Part shown: positions 25,673 to 33,569 of the stretch, one piece after another
Layout of the letters: each line of letters begins with the position of its first letter
Numbering within the stretch: position 1 is the stretch's first letter
From: Haemophilus pittmaniae
Lineage (GTDB): Bacteria > Pseudomonadota > Gammaproteobacteria > Enterobacterales > Pasteurellaceae
DNA length: 64,000 nt
Assembly (NCBI RefSeq): GCF_900186995.1
Contig: NZ_LT906463.1
Location: 868,001 to 932,000, forward strand
Reading direction: 5' to 3'
Notes under the pieces: model-generated
What the model saw: the letters and a program-made list of their open reading frames with translations, nothing else
Databases searched by the model: none
Told to the model about the DNA's origin: nothing
Program-made: the position numbers and the translations under genes

Positions 25673-26044
25673 ATGAAAAGCTATCGATATCTTATCTTTT
25701 TCAGCATCTCGTTTTTTGCTGTTAGTTCTTTTGCCGGTAATAATGAAGAGTTGGTGCCACGTAAAGGCTTAGGACCGCTAGATCGAGCAAAGGTGAATAA
25801 TGTACAGGCTCAGAAGTGGGCGCGTATTGGTATGGGCATCGGTGAAGGGGACGAGCAGGCGGATGATACAAGAAATAATGCTAATTCGATGAGCAGTGGT
25901 TATGGTGGTATGCGTTCACGAAACTGTTCAACCAATGTCGGAACAATACAGAATCAAAAAGGTGCAAGCTCTGGACGTTACGGCCCTAGAGGCAAGGGAA
26001 ATATCGTTGTTGTGAAAGGCGATGTCATTAGCGTTTGTAAATAA
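25673..26044 (+). CDS. Small secreted protein of unknown function in the CsgG-like operon
   Basis: 123 residues with a signal peptide ending at about SFA-GNN (residue 22). The mature protein has a charged N-terminal part (LGPLDRAKVNNVQAQKWARIG), a Gly/Asn/Ser-rich middle (NSMSSGYGGMRSR) and a C-terminal segment with two cysteines that could form a disulfide (NCSTNVGTI and DVISVC, at about residues 84 and 122). I do not recognise a family. From its place just ahead of the pore gene it could be an adaptor, minor subunit or anchor comparable in role to CsgF or HfaA, but no sequence similarity is claimed. GAGGAGG ribosome binding site. Confidence 0.75.
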   Translation: MKSYRYLIFFSISFFAVSSFAGNNEELVPRKGLGPLDRAKVNNVQAQKWARIGMGIGEGDEQADDTRNNANSMSSGYGGMRSRNCSTNVGTIQNQKGASSGRYGPRGKGNIVVVKGDVISVCK

Positions 26045-26069
26045 TTAATAATAACAATTTGGATATATT

Positions 26070-27653
26070 ATGAAGTTGCGTAAGACTTTTATTTCATGTT
26101 TCTTAATCTCTAATTTAGTCGGTTGTTCATTGTCACCAACCAACTTAAAGGATGATCGACCATATATTGGTTCAACTACTACACATAATTCGCCGGCAGT
26201 AGAACCTGTGCGTGCAATGACCAGTTTTAGTGATAGTTTGAACTGTATGGATGACCTATTACGTCAAACTGGTTTGGGCGAAACAGTTGTTGCGGTTAAG
26301 ACTGTGAAAGATCCTTCCGGCAAGGCTGCTGCTGCGGCAAACGAGATGATAGTTACAGCACTCTCGCAAATGTCACGAACCAGCGGTGCATTTAAAGTTG
26401 TTGATTTTGAGGTTGATCCGTTGAAACAGGATACCGTACAAACATTGACTAACCTTCTACTACCTACCGGCTCTATGCAAATTCCTGCGCCACAACTTTA
26501 TATTTCCGGTGCCGTATCCTATGTTGATCAAAATGTCCTACGAAAATCCAATAGCGCCGGTGTGTCCTATGGCGAAGATGGTGAGTTGGGTGTTTCCAAT
26601 GATTTAATGACTACTGCTTTAGGCTTAGAGTTACATATCGGTGATTTCTTAACACGTACACTTTATCCAGGAATTGATTCGGCCAATGAAATTGTGGCGG
26701 CGGCTAAGGGACTTGGTGTGGATGCGGGAGCCCGAATTAGTAAAACAGGCGTGCAATTTTCCTTTGAGCGGAATTTATCCCAAGGGATAGGGGGAGCAAT
26801 TCGAACCTTGGTAGATCTAGGGACTATCGAGTTAGTCGGAAAGCTATCTAAGGTTCCTTATTGGCAATGTTTATCCCTCGATCAGGCGCATCCTGAATTC
26901 CAACGGGAGTTGCTCGATTGGTATGGTGGTATGGGAGAACGTGAAAAAATTAAGTTCTTCCAAACAGGGTTGAGAAATTTAGGTTATTACAACGGCTCTG
27001 CTAATGGTAAGAGTACGATTGAATTCCGTCAGGCATTATCAGCCTTCCAAAAGGATAATAATGCAACACCATCCGGCTTTATTAATTTTGAAAGCTATGA
27101 ACGCTTAATGAAAAATTATGTACGAGCTGATGCTAATGGTAATTTCAAAAAAGTAGGAATGACGGCCTCAAATACCAATGATAAAGAAAATGAACCACGT
27201 GAAGGATATCCTTACTTCTATTCGGATAAAGAATCACCGATTAACGTGGCTATTCGTTTGGATAAACCAACTTATAATCGTGGTGATAGCTTGCAATTGG
27301 ATATAGCGGTGGATAATGACTCAACCTATTTGGCCTGTTTCTACCAGGATACATCCAATACAATTAGCCAAATTTATCCAAATCCATTAGAGCCAGAACG
27401 TTTGGTTTCTAAAAATAATCCGCTAAAAATTCCTGACTCAGATGCCTTTAACTTAAGTTTAAGCAAGAAGGGGAAAGAATCGGTTATGTGTATGGCTTCT
27501 TACTATAGCGTGACAGATAAACTCAATAATAATTTGGGCGCGGCTTTCCAACCATTGAAAGTAAAAAATATGGAACAATTGGCAAACCAATTAAAATCTA
27601 TTTTTGGCGAGGATATAAAAGGTATACGAACTGTCAACTATCAAGTGAAGTAA
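26070..27653 (+). CDS. CsgG/HfaB-like outer-membrane lipoprotein with PG-binding and DUF4384-like domains
   Basis: 527 residues. Lipobox LVGCSLSP (cysteine near residue 19). Residues about 60-275 read as a CsgG-family domain: LGETVVAVKTVKDPSG, LYISGAVSYVDQN, a variable hairpin, LGLELHIGDFLTRTLYPG and ISKTGVQFSF, ending TIELVGKLSKVPYWQCL, comparable with the end of the CsgG pore domain. Residues about 288-350 fit a PG_binding_1 domain (FFQTGLRNLGYYNGSANG, FRQALSAFQKDN). Residues about 385-490 fit DUF4384 (NVAIRLDKPTYNRGDSLQLD, ISQIYPNP). CsgG forms a nonameric secretion pore; the added domains could dock to peptidoglycan. Domain calls are by eye. Confidence 0.8.
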   Translation: MKLRKTFISCFLISNLVGCSLSPTNLKDDRPYIGSTTTHNSPAVEPVRAMTSFSDSLNCMDDLLRQTGLGETVVAVKTVKDPSGKAAAAANEMIVTALSQMSRTSGAFKVVDFEVDPLKQDTVQTLTNLLLPTGSMQIPAPQLYISGAVSYVDQNVLRKSNSAGVSYGEDGELGVSNDLMTTALGLELHIGDFLTRTLYPGIDSANEIVAAAKGLGVDAGARISKTGVQFSFERNLSQGIGGAIRTLVDLGTIELVGKLSKVPYWQCLSLDQAHPEFQRELLDWYGGMGEREKIKFFQTGLRNLGYYNGSANGKSTIEFRQALSAFQKDNNATPSGFINFESYERLMKNYVRADANGNFKKVGMTASNTNDKENEPREGYPYFYSDKESPINVAIRLDKPTYNRGDSLQLDIAVDNDSTYLACFYQDTSNTISQIYPNPLEPERLVSKNNPLKIPDSDAFNLSLSKKGKESVMCMASYYSVTDKLNNNLGAAFQPLKVKNMEQLANQLKSIFGEDIKGIRTVNYQVK

Positions 27654-27671
27654 CACTGCGAGAGGATAAAC

Positions 27672-28721
27672 ATGTCGTGTAATTATGTAATGTTAAGAAA
27701 CTGTATCCCCGCAGTGTTAGCGGGGTTCATCAGCCTTACCACGCAAGCGGAAATTGTGATTAATCGTCCATTGGAGCTGCCACAAACCCCTAGTGAAGCA
27801 TTATCAACGCAGGATTCTGGCTACTCTTTGGTAATGGCTTATGACAGTTACCATAATAAACAGTATCAAGATGCTTACGAAGAATTTGAGTTTTTTGCGA
27901 AGAAACAAGATCCTAAAGCATTGATGGCAAATGCCTATTTGTTATTTAGTGGTTATATTTCTAAAGATTTCGCTAAAGCCTCGGAATACCTTACGAGGGT
28001 AGCTTCTTTAAAGTATGCTCGTGCGGTGTATTTGCAAGGATTACTTGAAGCCAATCGGAATTCTGGCCGATTGAATAAAAGTGCGGAGCGTTTTATTAAT
28101 CAGGCAGCTGTGATGGGGGATTATGTAGCGGCCAATGCATTGGCAAATTTTCATTTTCAACACGGAAATTACGCATTAGCTCAACGCTGGAATGAAAAAG
28201 CCGTTGAGTTAGGAAGTCCGGCAGCACGCCAGAATCAGCGAATTATATTGAATTCATCAAGAGAGGTGAGCACTCAACCAACGATTTCCAAAGAGGTTGT
28301 GAATTCCTCCAATACAGGCGTTATTGGTGAATTGCGTCAACGTTCATTGGCCGGTGAAGGTGGTGCTAGTTATGATTTAGCGGTACGGTATCATAAAGGG
28401 ATCGGTGTCGCGGTAAATTTCGGTGAAGCAATTCGGTTATATCAATTGGCGGCTAAGCAGGGAAGCAAAGAGGCGAAAAAAGTGTTACCGATTTTGCTTT
28501 CCCGGCGCTCACCAAGTGGTAATTTAAATAGTATGTGGATGCAGGAGATGTCTAATATGATGCCGAGCCCGGTGATCGTTCAAGAAGCTCCAACACACAA
28601 GATGACTGAGCATAATTTAGCTGAGCGTGCAGCAGAGCAAGAGAAAATATCTGCAAATATCCAACCATTACAGGAAGATGATCCCTTAGATGGTTTACTG
28701 CGTTTAGCTCCTAATCAATAA
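27672..28721 (+). CDS. Secreted Sel1-repeat protein of the CsgG-like operon
   Basis: 349 residues; signal peptide to about TQA-EIV (residue 26). Helical repeats follow: a TPR-like start (MAYDSYHNKQYQDAYEEFEFFAK), Sel1-type units near 85-195 and a clear Sel1 unit near 232-268 (ASYDLAVRYHKGIGVAVNFGEAIRLYQLAAKQGSKEA). The C-terminal 70 residues are low-complexity and Met/Glu/Gln-rich. Such periplasmic scaffolds often help assemble envelope complexes; here a chaperone or assembly role for the pore or subunits is inferred. GAGAGG ribosome binding site, 18 bp behind the pore gene. Confidence 0.8.
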   Translation: MSCNYVMLRNCIPAVLAGFISLTTQAEIVINRPLELPQTPSEALSTQDSGYSLVMAYDSYHNKQYQDAYEEFEFFAKKQDPKALMANAYLLFSGYISKDFAKASEYLTRVASLKYARAVYLQGLLEANRNSGRLNKSAERFINQAAVMGDYVAANALANFHFQHGNYALAQRWNEKAVELGSPAARQNQRIILNSSREVSTQPTISKEVVNSSNTGVIGELRQRSLAGEGGASYDLAVRYHKGIGVAVNFGEAIRLYQLAAKQGSKEAKKVLPILLSRRSPSGNLNSMWMQEMSNMMPSPVIVQEAPTHKMTEHNLAERAAEQEKISANIQPLQEDDPLDGLLRLAPNQ

Positions 28722-28751
28722 TTTATCAACAATAAATAAAGGAAGGTCTCA

Positions 28752-29285
28752 ATGAAACTCACTTATTCTAAATTGGCTATTGTGCTGTTTGGCTGTTCAG
28801 CATTATTTGCTCAAGCGGATAATAATCAATCAGTTTCCATTAAGGGGACGATAATTAATTCTTCTAGTGGTGGTGGCGAGTCCGTACAAACAATTGCAGG
28901 TAAAAAAAGTACCGTAGTGAATGGCACAATTATTACGCATAATGGAGAAACTATTGTTAATACCACTAATGAAGGTGGGGCGAGCACTGGCAACATTAAT
29001 GCAACATTAAATGGTAAGGATTTTTCTGGTCAAAATTTAGCAGGACAGAAATTTGTTAATTCAGATTTAGAAAATACGAATTTTAGTAATGCAAATTTGA
29101 GCGGTGCGAATTTTATTAATGCAAACTTGCAAAATGCTAATTTTTCTCAAGCAAATCTGCAAGGCGCCAATTTTACTAATGCGAATTTGGAAAATGCAGA
29201 TCTACGCGGTGCTAATTTGAAAGATGCAATTCGTGTGAATGCTAATTTAAATGGTGCAAAAACCCAAGGTACACTTTGGGAATAA
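28752..29285 (+). CDS. Secreted pentapeptide-repeat protein sharing the operon's subunit module
   Basis: 177 residues. Signal peptide ends at about AQA-DNN (residue 22); a Cys near residue 15 follows L-F-G and is a poor lipobox. Residues about 23-50 (NQSVSIKGTIINSSSGGGES) repeat the Q-x-V-x-G-x-I-x-N-x-SSG module of protein 1. Residues about 92-170 are some fifteen A(N/D)LxN/G pentapeptide units (FSNANLSGANFINANLQNAN), a right-handed beta-helix. The combination suggests a subunit module fused to a rigid beta-helix, for example a cap or minor tip component. That role is an inference. Last gene of the operon, followed by a terminator. Confidence 0.8.
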   Translation: MKLTYSKLAIVLFGCSALFAQADNNQSVSIKGTIINSSSGGGESVQTIAGKKSTVVNGTIITHNGETIVNTTNEGGASTGNINATLNGKDFSGQNLAGQKFVNSDLENTNFSNANLSGANFINANLQNANFSQANLQGANFTNANLENADLRGANLKDAIRVNANLNGAKTQGTLWE

Positions 29286-29298
29286 TGCTACTACTAAT

Positions 29299-29328
29299 AA
29301 AAAAACCGTCATGATTGACGGTTTTTTT
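29299..29328 (+). terminator. Terminator of the CsgG-like operon
   Basis: A-run, CCGTCA / TGACGG stem with loop TGAT, and seven Ts. Confidence 0.95.
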
Positions 29329-29363
29329 ATGGATGATAAATAGCGAATTTTATTAGAGAAATT

Positions 29364-29753
29364 CTATTCTCCTTTTAATCCAGCCAAAATTGGGCAGTCG
29401 GGAGAGCTATCTCCTTGGCAGCTATCATGCCAGGATTGTAATTCCTTAACCATTGCTTGTAATCGTTCGATTTGTTGATTTAGTGTTGCAATATGGGCTG
29501 CGGTAAGTGCTTTGACTTCACGACTGCAACGATGAGGATCATCCTGTAATCGTAGGAGCTGTTCAATTTGTTGTAAGGAAAAGCCAACATCCCGCGAATG
29601 TCGAATAAAGGCCAAGCGTCCTAAATCCATCTCTTCGTAATAACGATAACCCGCAGCAGTACGTTTGGCTGCACCGAGTAGTCCTAATTTCTCATAATCC
29701 CGAATTTGTTTAGTGGAAAGTCCAACAGCCTTTGCAGCTTGACTAATATTCAT
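29364..29753 (-). CDS. cueR: Cu(I)-responsive MerR-family regulator CueR
   Basis: 129 residues from the ATG at 29753 (MNISQAAKAVGLSTKQIRDYEKLGL); a GTG 9 bases upstream is also possible. N-terminal MerR winged helix (1-70), dimerisation coiled coil, and a C-terminal metal loop with two cysteines (HDSCQGDSSPDCPIL) spaced as in CueR, indicating a +1 metal ion sensor. Divergent from copZ-copA, and its presumed operator lies in the shared gap of under 90 bp. Confidence 0.9.
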   Translation of the reverse strand: MNISQAAKAVGLSTKQIRDYEKLGLLGAAKRTAAGYRYYEEMDLGRLAFIRHSRDVGFSLQQIEQLLRLQDDPHRCSREVKALTAAHIATLNQQIERLQAMVKELQSWHDSCQGDSSPDCPILAGLKGE

Positions 29754-29762
29754 AAAAAACAC

Positions 29763-29793
29763 TTGACCTTAACCTAATGTAAAGCTTTATAGT
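29763..29793 (+). promoter_or_regulatory. CueR-type promoter of copZ-copA
   Basis: TTGACC (29763-29768), a 19-bp spacer, and TATAGT (29788-29793). The 19-bp spacing is the hallmark of MerR-family activated promoters, which the regulator untwists. It starts 10 bp upstream of the cueR ATG. Confidence 0.85.
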
Positions 29794-29835
29794 AATGATG
29801 TTTCAAACAAAATCAACCCAATCTTAGGAGGTCCT

Positions 29836-30045
29836 ATGAAAACTATTACTTTAACTGTTGAAGGCATGACTTGTGGTGGTTGTGTCAAAAGTGTCACCCG
29901 TGTATTAGAAGAATTAAGCGGAGTATCGCAGGTAGAAGTGAGCCTGGAAAAGCATAATGCAGAAATTACTTTTGATGAATCACAAGTGAATGTTGCGCAA
30001 TTAATTGAAGCGATTGAGGAGGCTGGATTCGATGCCAACGAATAA
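29836..30045 (+). CDS. copZ: Copper chaperone CopZ (HMA domain)
   Basis: 69 residues, a single heavy-metal-associated domain with MTCGGC (CxxC) near residues 11-16 that binds Cu(I) and hands it to CopA. TAGGAGG ribosome binding site. Its last 14 bases overlap the start of copA, so the two are translationally coupled. Driven by the CueR-type promoter just upstream. Confidence 0.93.
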   Translation: MKTITLTVEGMTCGGCVKSVTRVLEELSGVSQVEVSLEKHNAEITFDESQVNVAQLIEAIEEAGFDANE

Positions 30046-32182
30046 AAAAATTGCTATTCAAATCGAGGGCATGACCTGTCAAACCTGTGCCAATCGAATT
30101 GAGAAAGTCCTCAATAAGAAGCCCTTTGTACAACAGGCTGGTGTTAATTTTGCCGCGGAGGAAGCTCTAGTGGAGTTTGACTCGTCGGCTGCATCCGAAC
30201 AAGACATCTTAACCATTATCCAAAAGGCCGGTTTTTCCGGTAAGGTTAAAACCGATGCCATCGAAGCGCCACAGAAAGTTGCAAAAGTGAGCCTCAGATT
30301 GTGGTTGCTATTGGCAATAAATCTGGTTTTTTTAGTCGGCATGGCAGGAATGTTGCTCGGTCGTCACGATTGGATGTTACCGCCGTTGTGGCAATTAGTA
30401 TTAGCGGGGATCGTCCAATTCGGTTTAGCTTGGCCATTTTATCGTAGTGCTATTGGCAGTTTGCGCGGTGGTATGGCTAATATGGATGTATTAGTCAGTA
30501 TTGGTACGCTGACAATCTACGGCTATTCGGCCTACATGCTATTTACCCGTGATGCGATGCATGTTTATTTTGAAGCATCGGTGATGGTGATTGGTTTTGT
30601 TAGTTTGGGCAAATTCTTGGAAGATCGAACCAAAAAACAAAGCCTAAATAGCTTGGGGTTATTGTTGCAACTGACACCGAATCAAGTGAATGTGCAACGC
30701 GATGGCCTGTGGCAGTTGCGATCCTTGGATAGCGTCGCGGTGGGCGATGTGTTGCGCGCTAATCATGGCGAACGTATTGCTGCCGATGGTGAAGTAATTC
30801 AGGGGAGTGGTTGGTGCGATGAAAGTCATTTAACCGGTGAGTCTCTCCCATTACAGAAAGTACCGGGGAGTCAGGTATTGGCCGGTGCATTGGTTAGTGA
30901 AGGTTCCCTTATTTATCGAGCGCATCAGTTAGGGCGTCAAACCCTACTCGGCGATATGATGCATGCATTGTCTGAAGCACAAGGGACGAAGGCGCCAATT
31001 GCCCGTTTTGCCGATAAGGTGGCCGGCGTTTTTGTACCGACAGTATTATTGCTTTCCTTTATCACTTTTTTACTGACACTATGGTTTGTACAGGATGTCA
31101 CTACGGCGGTTATCCATGCCGTGGCGGTATTAGTGATTGCCTGCCCGTGCGCCTTAGGGTTAGCTACTCCTGCCGCGATTATGGTGGGGATGGGGAAGGC
31201 GGTGAATGCTGGTATTTGGTTTAAGGATGCGGCATCCTTGGAAGAAAGTGCCCATGTAAATTGCGTTGTACTAGATAAAACCGGCACCTTAACCAAGGGC
31301 GAATTGACGGTCGCTGCAGTTTGGCAAGCACAGGACTATTCGCTAGATGCGGATACGCTTTATCGCTTGGCTGCCAGCGTTGAACAAACTGCTAATCACC
31401 CATTGGCGCGCGCTATTGTTCAGGCTGCGCAAGCGCGAGGGCTCACCTTAGCTTCTGCAGAAAATGTACAATCCTTGGCTGGCGAAGGTGTTGCTGCGGA
31501 TATTGCTGGGGTCGGACGGATAAAAGTCGGTAGTGCAGCTTTCTGTGGTTTAACGCTCCCAACAGATTTACCCTCAATTTGGTCGATTGCTAGTATTGTA
31601 GCGGTGGCCGTAAACGATCGACCAATCGGTGCATTTGCTTTGGCGGATAGTCTGAAAGAGGATAGCCGACAGGCGATCACGCGTTTGCAGCAGGCTAATA
31701 TTGAAGTGGTGGTGATGAGTGGTGATCAGCAGTCCGTGGTCGATCATATTGCTCAGCAATTAGGCATTAAGCAGGCTTTTGGACATTTGTCGCCGCGTGA
31801 TAAGGCCGCCCGTATTGCCGAGCTAAAAGCGCAAGGGAAGATTGTTGCGATGGTTGGTGACGGAATTAATGATGCTCCGGCCTTAGCGATGGCGAATGTT
31901 AGCTTTGCTATGAAAGGGGGAGCCGATGTTGCACAGCAAACGGCGTCAGCAACATTGATGCAGCATTCGGTAAATCAATTGGCGGATGCCTTGGTGATTG
32001 CCCGTGCGACCTTGAAAAATATTCGGCAAAATCTCTTTTTTGCATTGATTTACAATGTGTTAGGGATTCCGTTGGCCGCCTTAGGGTTTTTAACACCGGT
32101 ATTGGCCGGTGCGGCGATGGCAATGAGTTCGGTATCGGTGCTGATGAATGCCCTACGCTTAAAACGGGTAAAAATCCGCTAA
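30032..32182 (+). CDS. copA: Cu(I)-exporting P1B-type ATPase CopA
   Basis: 716 residues from the ATG at 30032, inside the copZ 3' end, with GAGGAGG upstream; an upstream in-frame start at 30005 is less likely. One N-terminal HMA domain (MTCQTC near 15-20), where E. coli CopA has two. P-type landmarks: TGES, CPC in the transport helix (VIACPCALG), phosphorylated DKTGT, NHPLAR, and GDGIND. The last two helices carry the P1B-1 copper signatures (N and Y in FALIYNVLGIP, and MSS in AMAMSSVSV). It pumps Cu(I) from the cytosol to the periplasm. Confidence 0.96.
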   Translation: MPTNKKIAIQIEGMTCQTCANRIEKVLNKKPFVQQAGVNFAAEEALVEFDSSAASEQDILTIIQKAGFSGKVKTDAIEAPQKVAKVSLRLWLLLAINLVFLVGMAGMLLGRHDWMLPPLWQLVLAGIVQFGLAWPFYRSAIGSLRGGMANMDVLVSIGTLTIYGYSAYMLFTRDAMHVYFEASVMVIGFVSLGKFLEDRTKKQSLNSLGLLLQLTPNQVNVQRDGLWQLRSLDSVAVGDVLRANHGERIAADGEVIQGSGWCDESHLTGESLPLQKVPGSQVLAGALVSEGSLIYRAHQLGRQTLLGDMMHALSEAQGTKAPIARFADKVAGVFVPTVLLLSFITFLLTLWFVQDVTTAVIHAVAVLVIACPCALGLATPAAIMVGMGKAVNAGIWFKDAASLEESAHVNCVVLDKTGTLTKGELTVAAVWQAQDYSLDADTLYRLAASVEQTANHPLARAIVQAAQARGLTLASAENVQSLAGEGVAADIAGVGRIKVGSAAFCGLTLPTDLPSIWSIASIVAVAVNDRPIGAFALADSLKEDSRQAITRLQQANIEVVVMSGDQQSVVDHIAQQLGIKQAFGHLSPRDKAARIAELKAQGKIVAMVGDGINDAPALAMANVSFAMKGGADVAQQTASATLMQHSVNQLADALVIARATLKNIRQNLFFALIYNVLGIPLAALGFLTPVLAGAAMAMSSVSVLMNALRLKRVKIR

Positions 32183-32192
32183 ATTTCAATGT

Positions 32193-32230
32193 AAAAGACC
32201 CGCAATCCTATCGGTTTGCGGGTCTTTTTT
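32193..32230 (+). terminator. copA terminator
   Basis: AAAAGACCCGCAA / TTGCGGGTCTTTT stem followed by a T-run. Confidence 0.95.
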
Positions 32231-32239
32231 TATTAACTT

Positions 32240-32300
32240 TAATAAAATCAAAGGGTTATCTGCTGTTTTAGACAAAACTCTGATTTTCATCGGGGCGTTT
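32240..32300 (+). repeat. Dispersed intergenic element, copy 6
   Basis: AATAAAATCAAAGGGTTA to CGGGGCGTTT. One base of the otherwise constant core differs (CAAAG for CAATG). It lies between the convergent copA and metJ genes. Confidence 0.9.
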
Positions 32301-32315
32301 GGCGAGGCGTTGAAA

Positions 32316-32633
32316 CTAGTAATCCCATTGCTCGGGATCGATGCCTAATTCACGCATTACTAATTTAGCATCCTCGGGGATCTCATCACTGCGTTCTTTC
32401 ATTAAATCTTCATCGGTTGGTAAGGGTTGACCGGTAAAGGCATGCAAAAAAGCTTCGCAGAGTAGCTCGCTATTCGTAGCGTGACGTAGGCTTTTCAGTT
32501 GGCGGCGGGTGCGCTCATTGGTGAGAATTTCCAACACTTTAATTGGAATAGATACCGTAATTTTTTTGACCTGTTCGCTTTTTTTGCCGTGTTCCGCGTA
32601 AGGGCTGATGTATTTGCCGTCCCAATTTGCCAT
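32316..32633 (-). CDS. metJ: Methionine repressor MetJ
   Basis: 105 residues, the standard MetJ length. Ribbon-helix-helix repressor that uses S-adenosylmethionine as corepressor and binds tandem 8-bp met boxes. The strand [46 protein letters not shown] region is highly characteristic. Its own upstream region contains three consecutive 8-bp units related to AGACGTCT, consistent with autoregulation. It is divergent from aqpZ and shares that region. Confidence 0.97.
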   Translation of the reverse strand: MANWDGKYISPYAEHGKKSEQVKKITVSIPIKVLEILTNERTRRQLKSLRHATNSELLCEAFLHAFTGQPLPTDEDLMKERSDEIPEDAKLVMRELGIDPEQWDY

Positions 32634-32698
32634 AACTCACCTAATAAACGTTAAAAGACTGTGGGTATTTTAGAGAAAATTATCAAAAATAACAATCT

Positions 32699-32722
32699 AG
32701 ACGGCTAAACTGCCATCCGTCT
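32699..32722. promoter_or_regulatory. MetJ operator, three tandem 8-bp met boxes
   Basis: AGACGGCT, AAACTGCC, ATCCGTCT: the outer two match the AGACGTCT consensus at 6 of 8 positions and are in exact 8-bp register. It lies 66-89 bp upstream of metJ and ends where the TTTAC array begins. Confidence 0.65.
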
Positions 32723-32766
32723 TTACAAAAATATCTTAATCTTTACAAAGATTTACCTGAATTTAC
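32722..32766 (+). promoter_or_regulatory. Tandem CpxR-type boxes upstream of aqpZ
   Basis: TTTAC at 32722, 32742, 32752 and 32762, all on one 10-bp register (the 32732 slot reads TATCT). This gives two perfect TTTAC-N5-TTTAC boxes plus an outlier. A 17-base stretch, TCTTTACAAAGATTTAC, is identical to the array ahead of the first Slam cargo gene. A candidate -10 (TATTCT, 32781-32786) follows at a distance that fits activation of aqpZ. Confidence 0.7.
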
Positions 32767-32840
32767 AGAACTTTAAGGCATATTCTTAGACTAATCACGG
32801 CGTTGCAATGGCAACGACATATATTTATTAGAGGATCATT

Positions 32841-33530
32841 ATGTCTAAAAAACTTTTTGCTGAATTTTTCGGTACTTTTTGGTTAGTTTTCGGTGGCTGT
32901 GGCTCAGCTTTATTTGCCGCATCCGTTAACTTGGGAATCGGTTATCTTGGCGTTGCTCTGGCTTTCGGTTTAACCGTGTTAACTATGGCATTTGCCGTAG
33001 GGCATATTTCTGGCGGGCATTTTAATCCGGCGGTAACCTTAGGCTTGGTTGCGGGCGGCCGTTTCTCAGCCAAGGAAGCGATTCCATACATTATTTCTCA
33101 AGTGCTCGGTGGTTTACTCGCCGGTGCCGCTTTGTATTTGATTGCTAGCGGTAAAGCAGGCTTTGATGCAACGGCAGGTTTTGCATCTAACGGTTATGGC
33201 GAACATTCGCCGGAAGGCTATTCAATGGCTGCGGTATTTATTGCTGAAGCGCTATTGACCGGTTTCTTCTTGTTGGTGATTCATGGTGCTACCGATAAAC
33301 GTGCGCCGGCAGGCTTTGCTCCAATCGCTATCGGTTTATGTTTAACCTTAATCCATTTGGTATCTATCCCGGTATCCAATACATCTGTGAATCCTGCACG
33401 TAGCACTGCCGTGGCTTTCTTCCAAGGTTCTTGGGCGGTAGATCAATTATGGTTGTTCTGGGTGGCGCCAATTGTTGGCGGTATCATTGGCGGTTTGATT
33501 TACCGCGTATTGCTTGAAAAGAAAGATTAA
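32841..33530 (+). CDS. aqpZ: Aquaporin Z
   Basis: 229 residues, six transmembrane helices and both half-helix NPA motifs ([11 protein letters not shown] near 60-70; [11 protein letters not shown] near 181-191). The residue pattern around the second NPA (NPARS) and the short length fit water-selective aquaporins rather than glycerol facilitators. Inner membrane water channel. AGAGGATC ribosome binding site. The upstream region has a CpxR-type array, so envelope-stress control is plausible. Terminator follows. Confidence 0.95.
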   Translation: MSKKLFAEFFGTFWLVFGGCGSALFAASVNLGIGYLGVALAFGLTVLTMAFAVGHISGGHFNPAVTLGLVAGGRFSAKEAIPYIISQVLGGLLAGAALYLIASGKAGFDATAGFASNGYGEHSPEGYSMAAVFIAEALLTGFFLLVIHGATDKRAPAGFAPIAIGLCLTLIHLVSIPVSNTSVNPARSTAVAFFQGSWAVDQLWLFWVAPIVGGIIGGLIYRVLLEKKD

Positions 33531-33543
33531 TTGAGCAGCAAAT

Positions 33544-33569
33544 AAAAAGCACCGTTAGGTGCTTTTTTT
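33544..33569. terminator. Terminator between aqpZ and the glycosyltransferase gene
   Basis: AAAAAGCACC / GGTGCTTTTT with loop GTTA; A- and T-runs on both sides allow use from both strands. It overlaps the end of the minus-strand gene. Confidence 0.9.
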
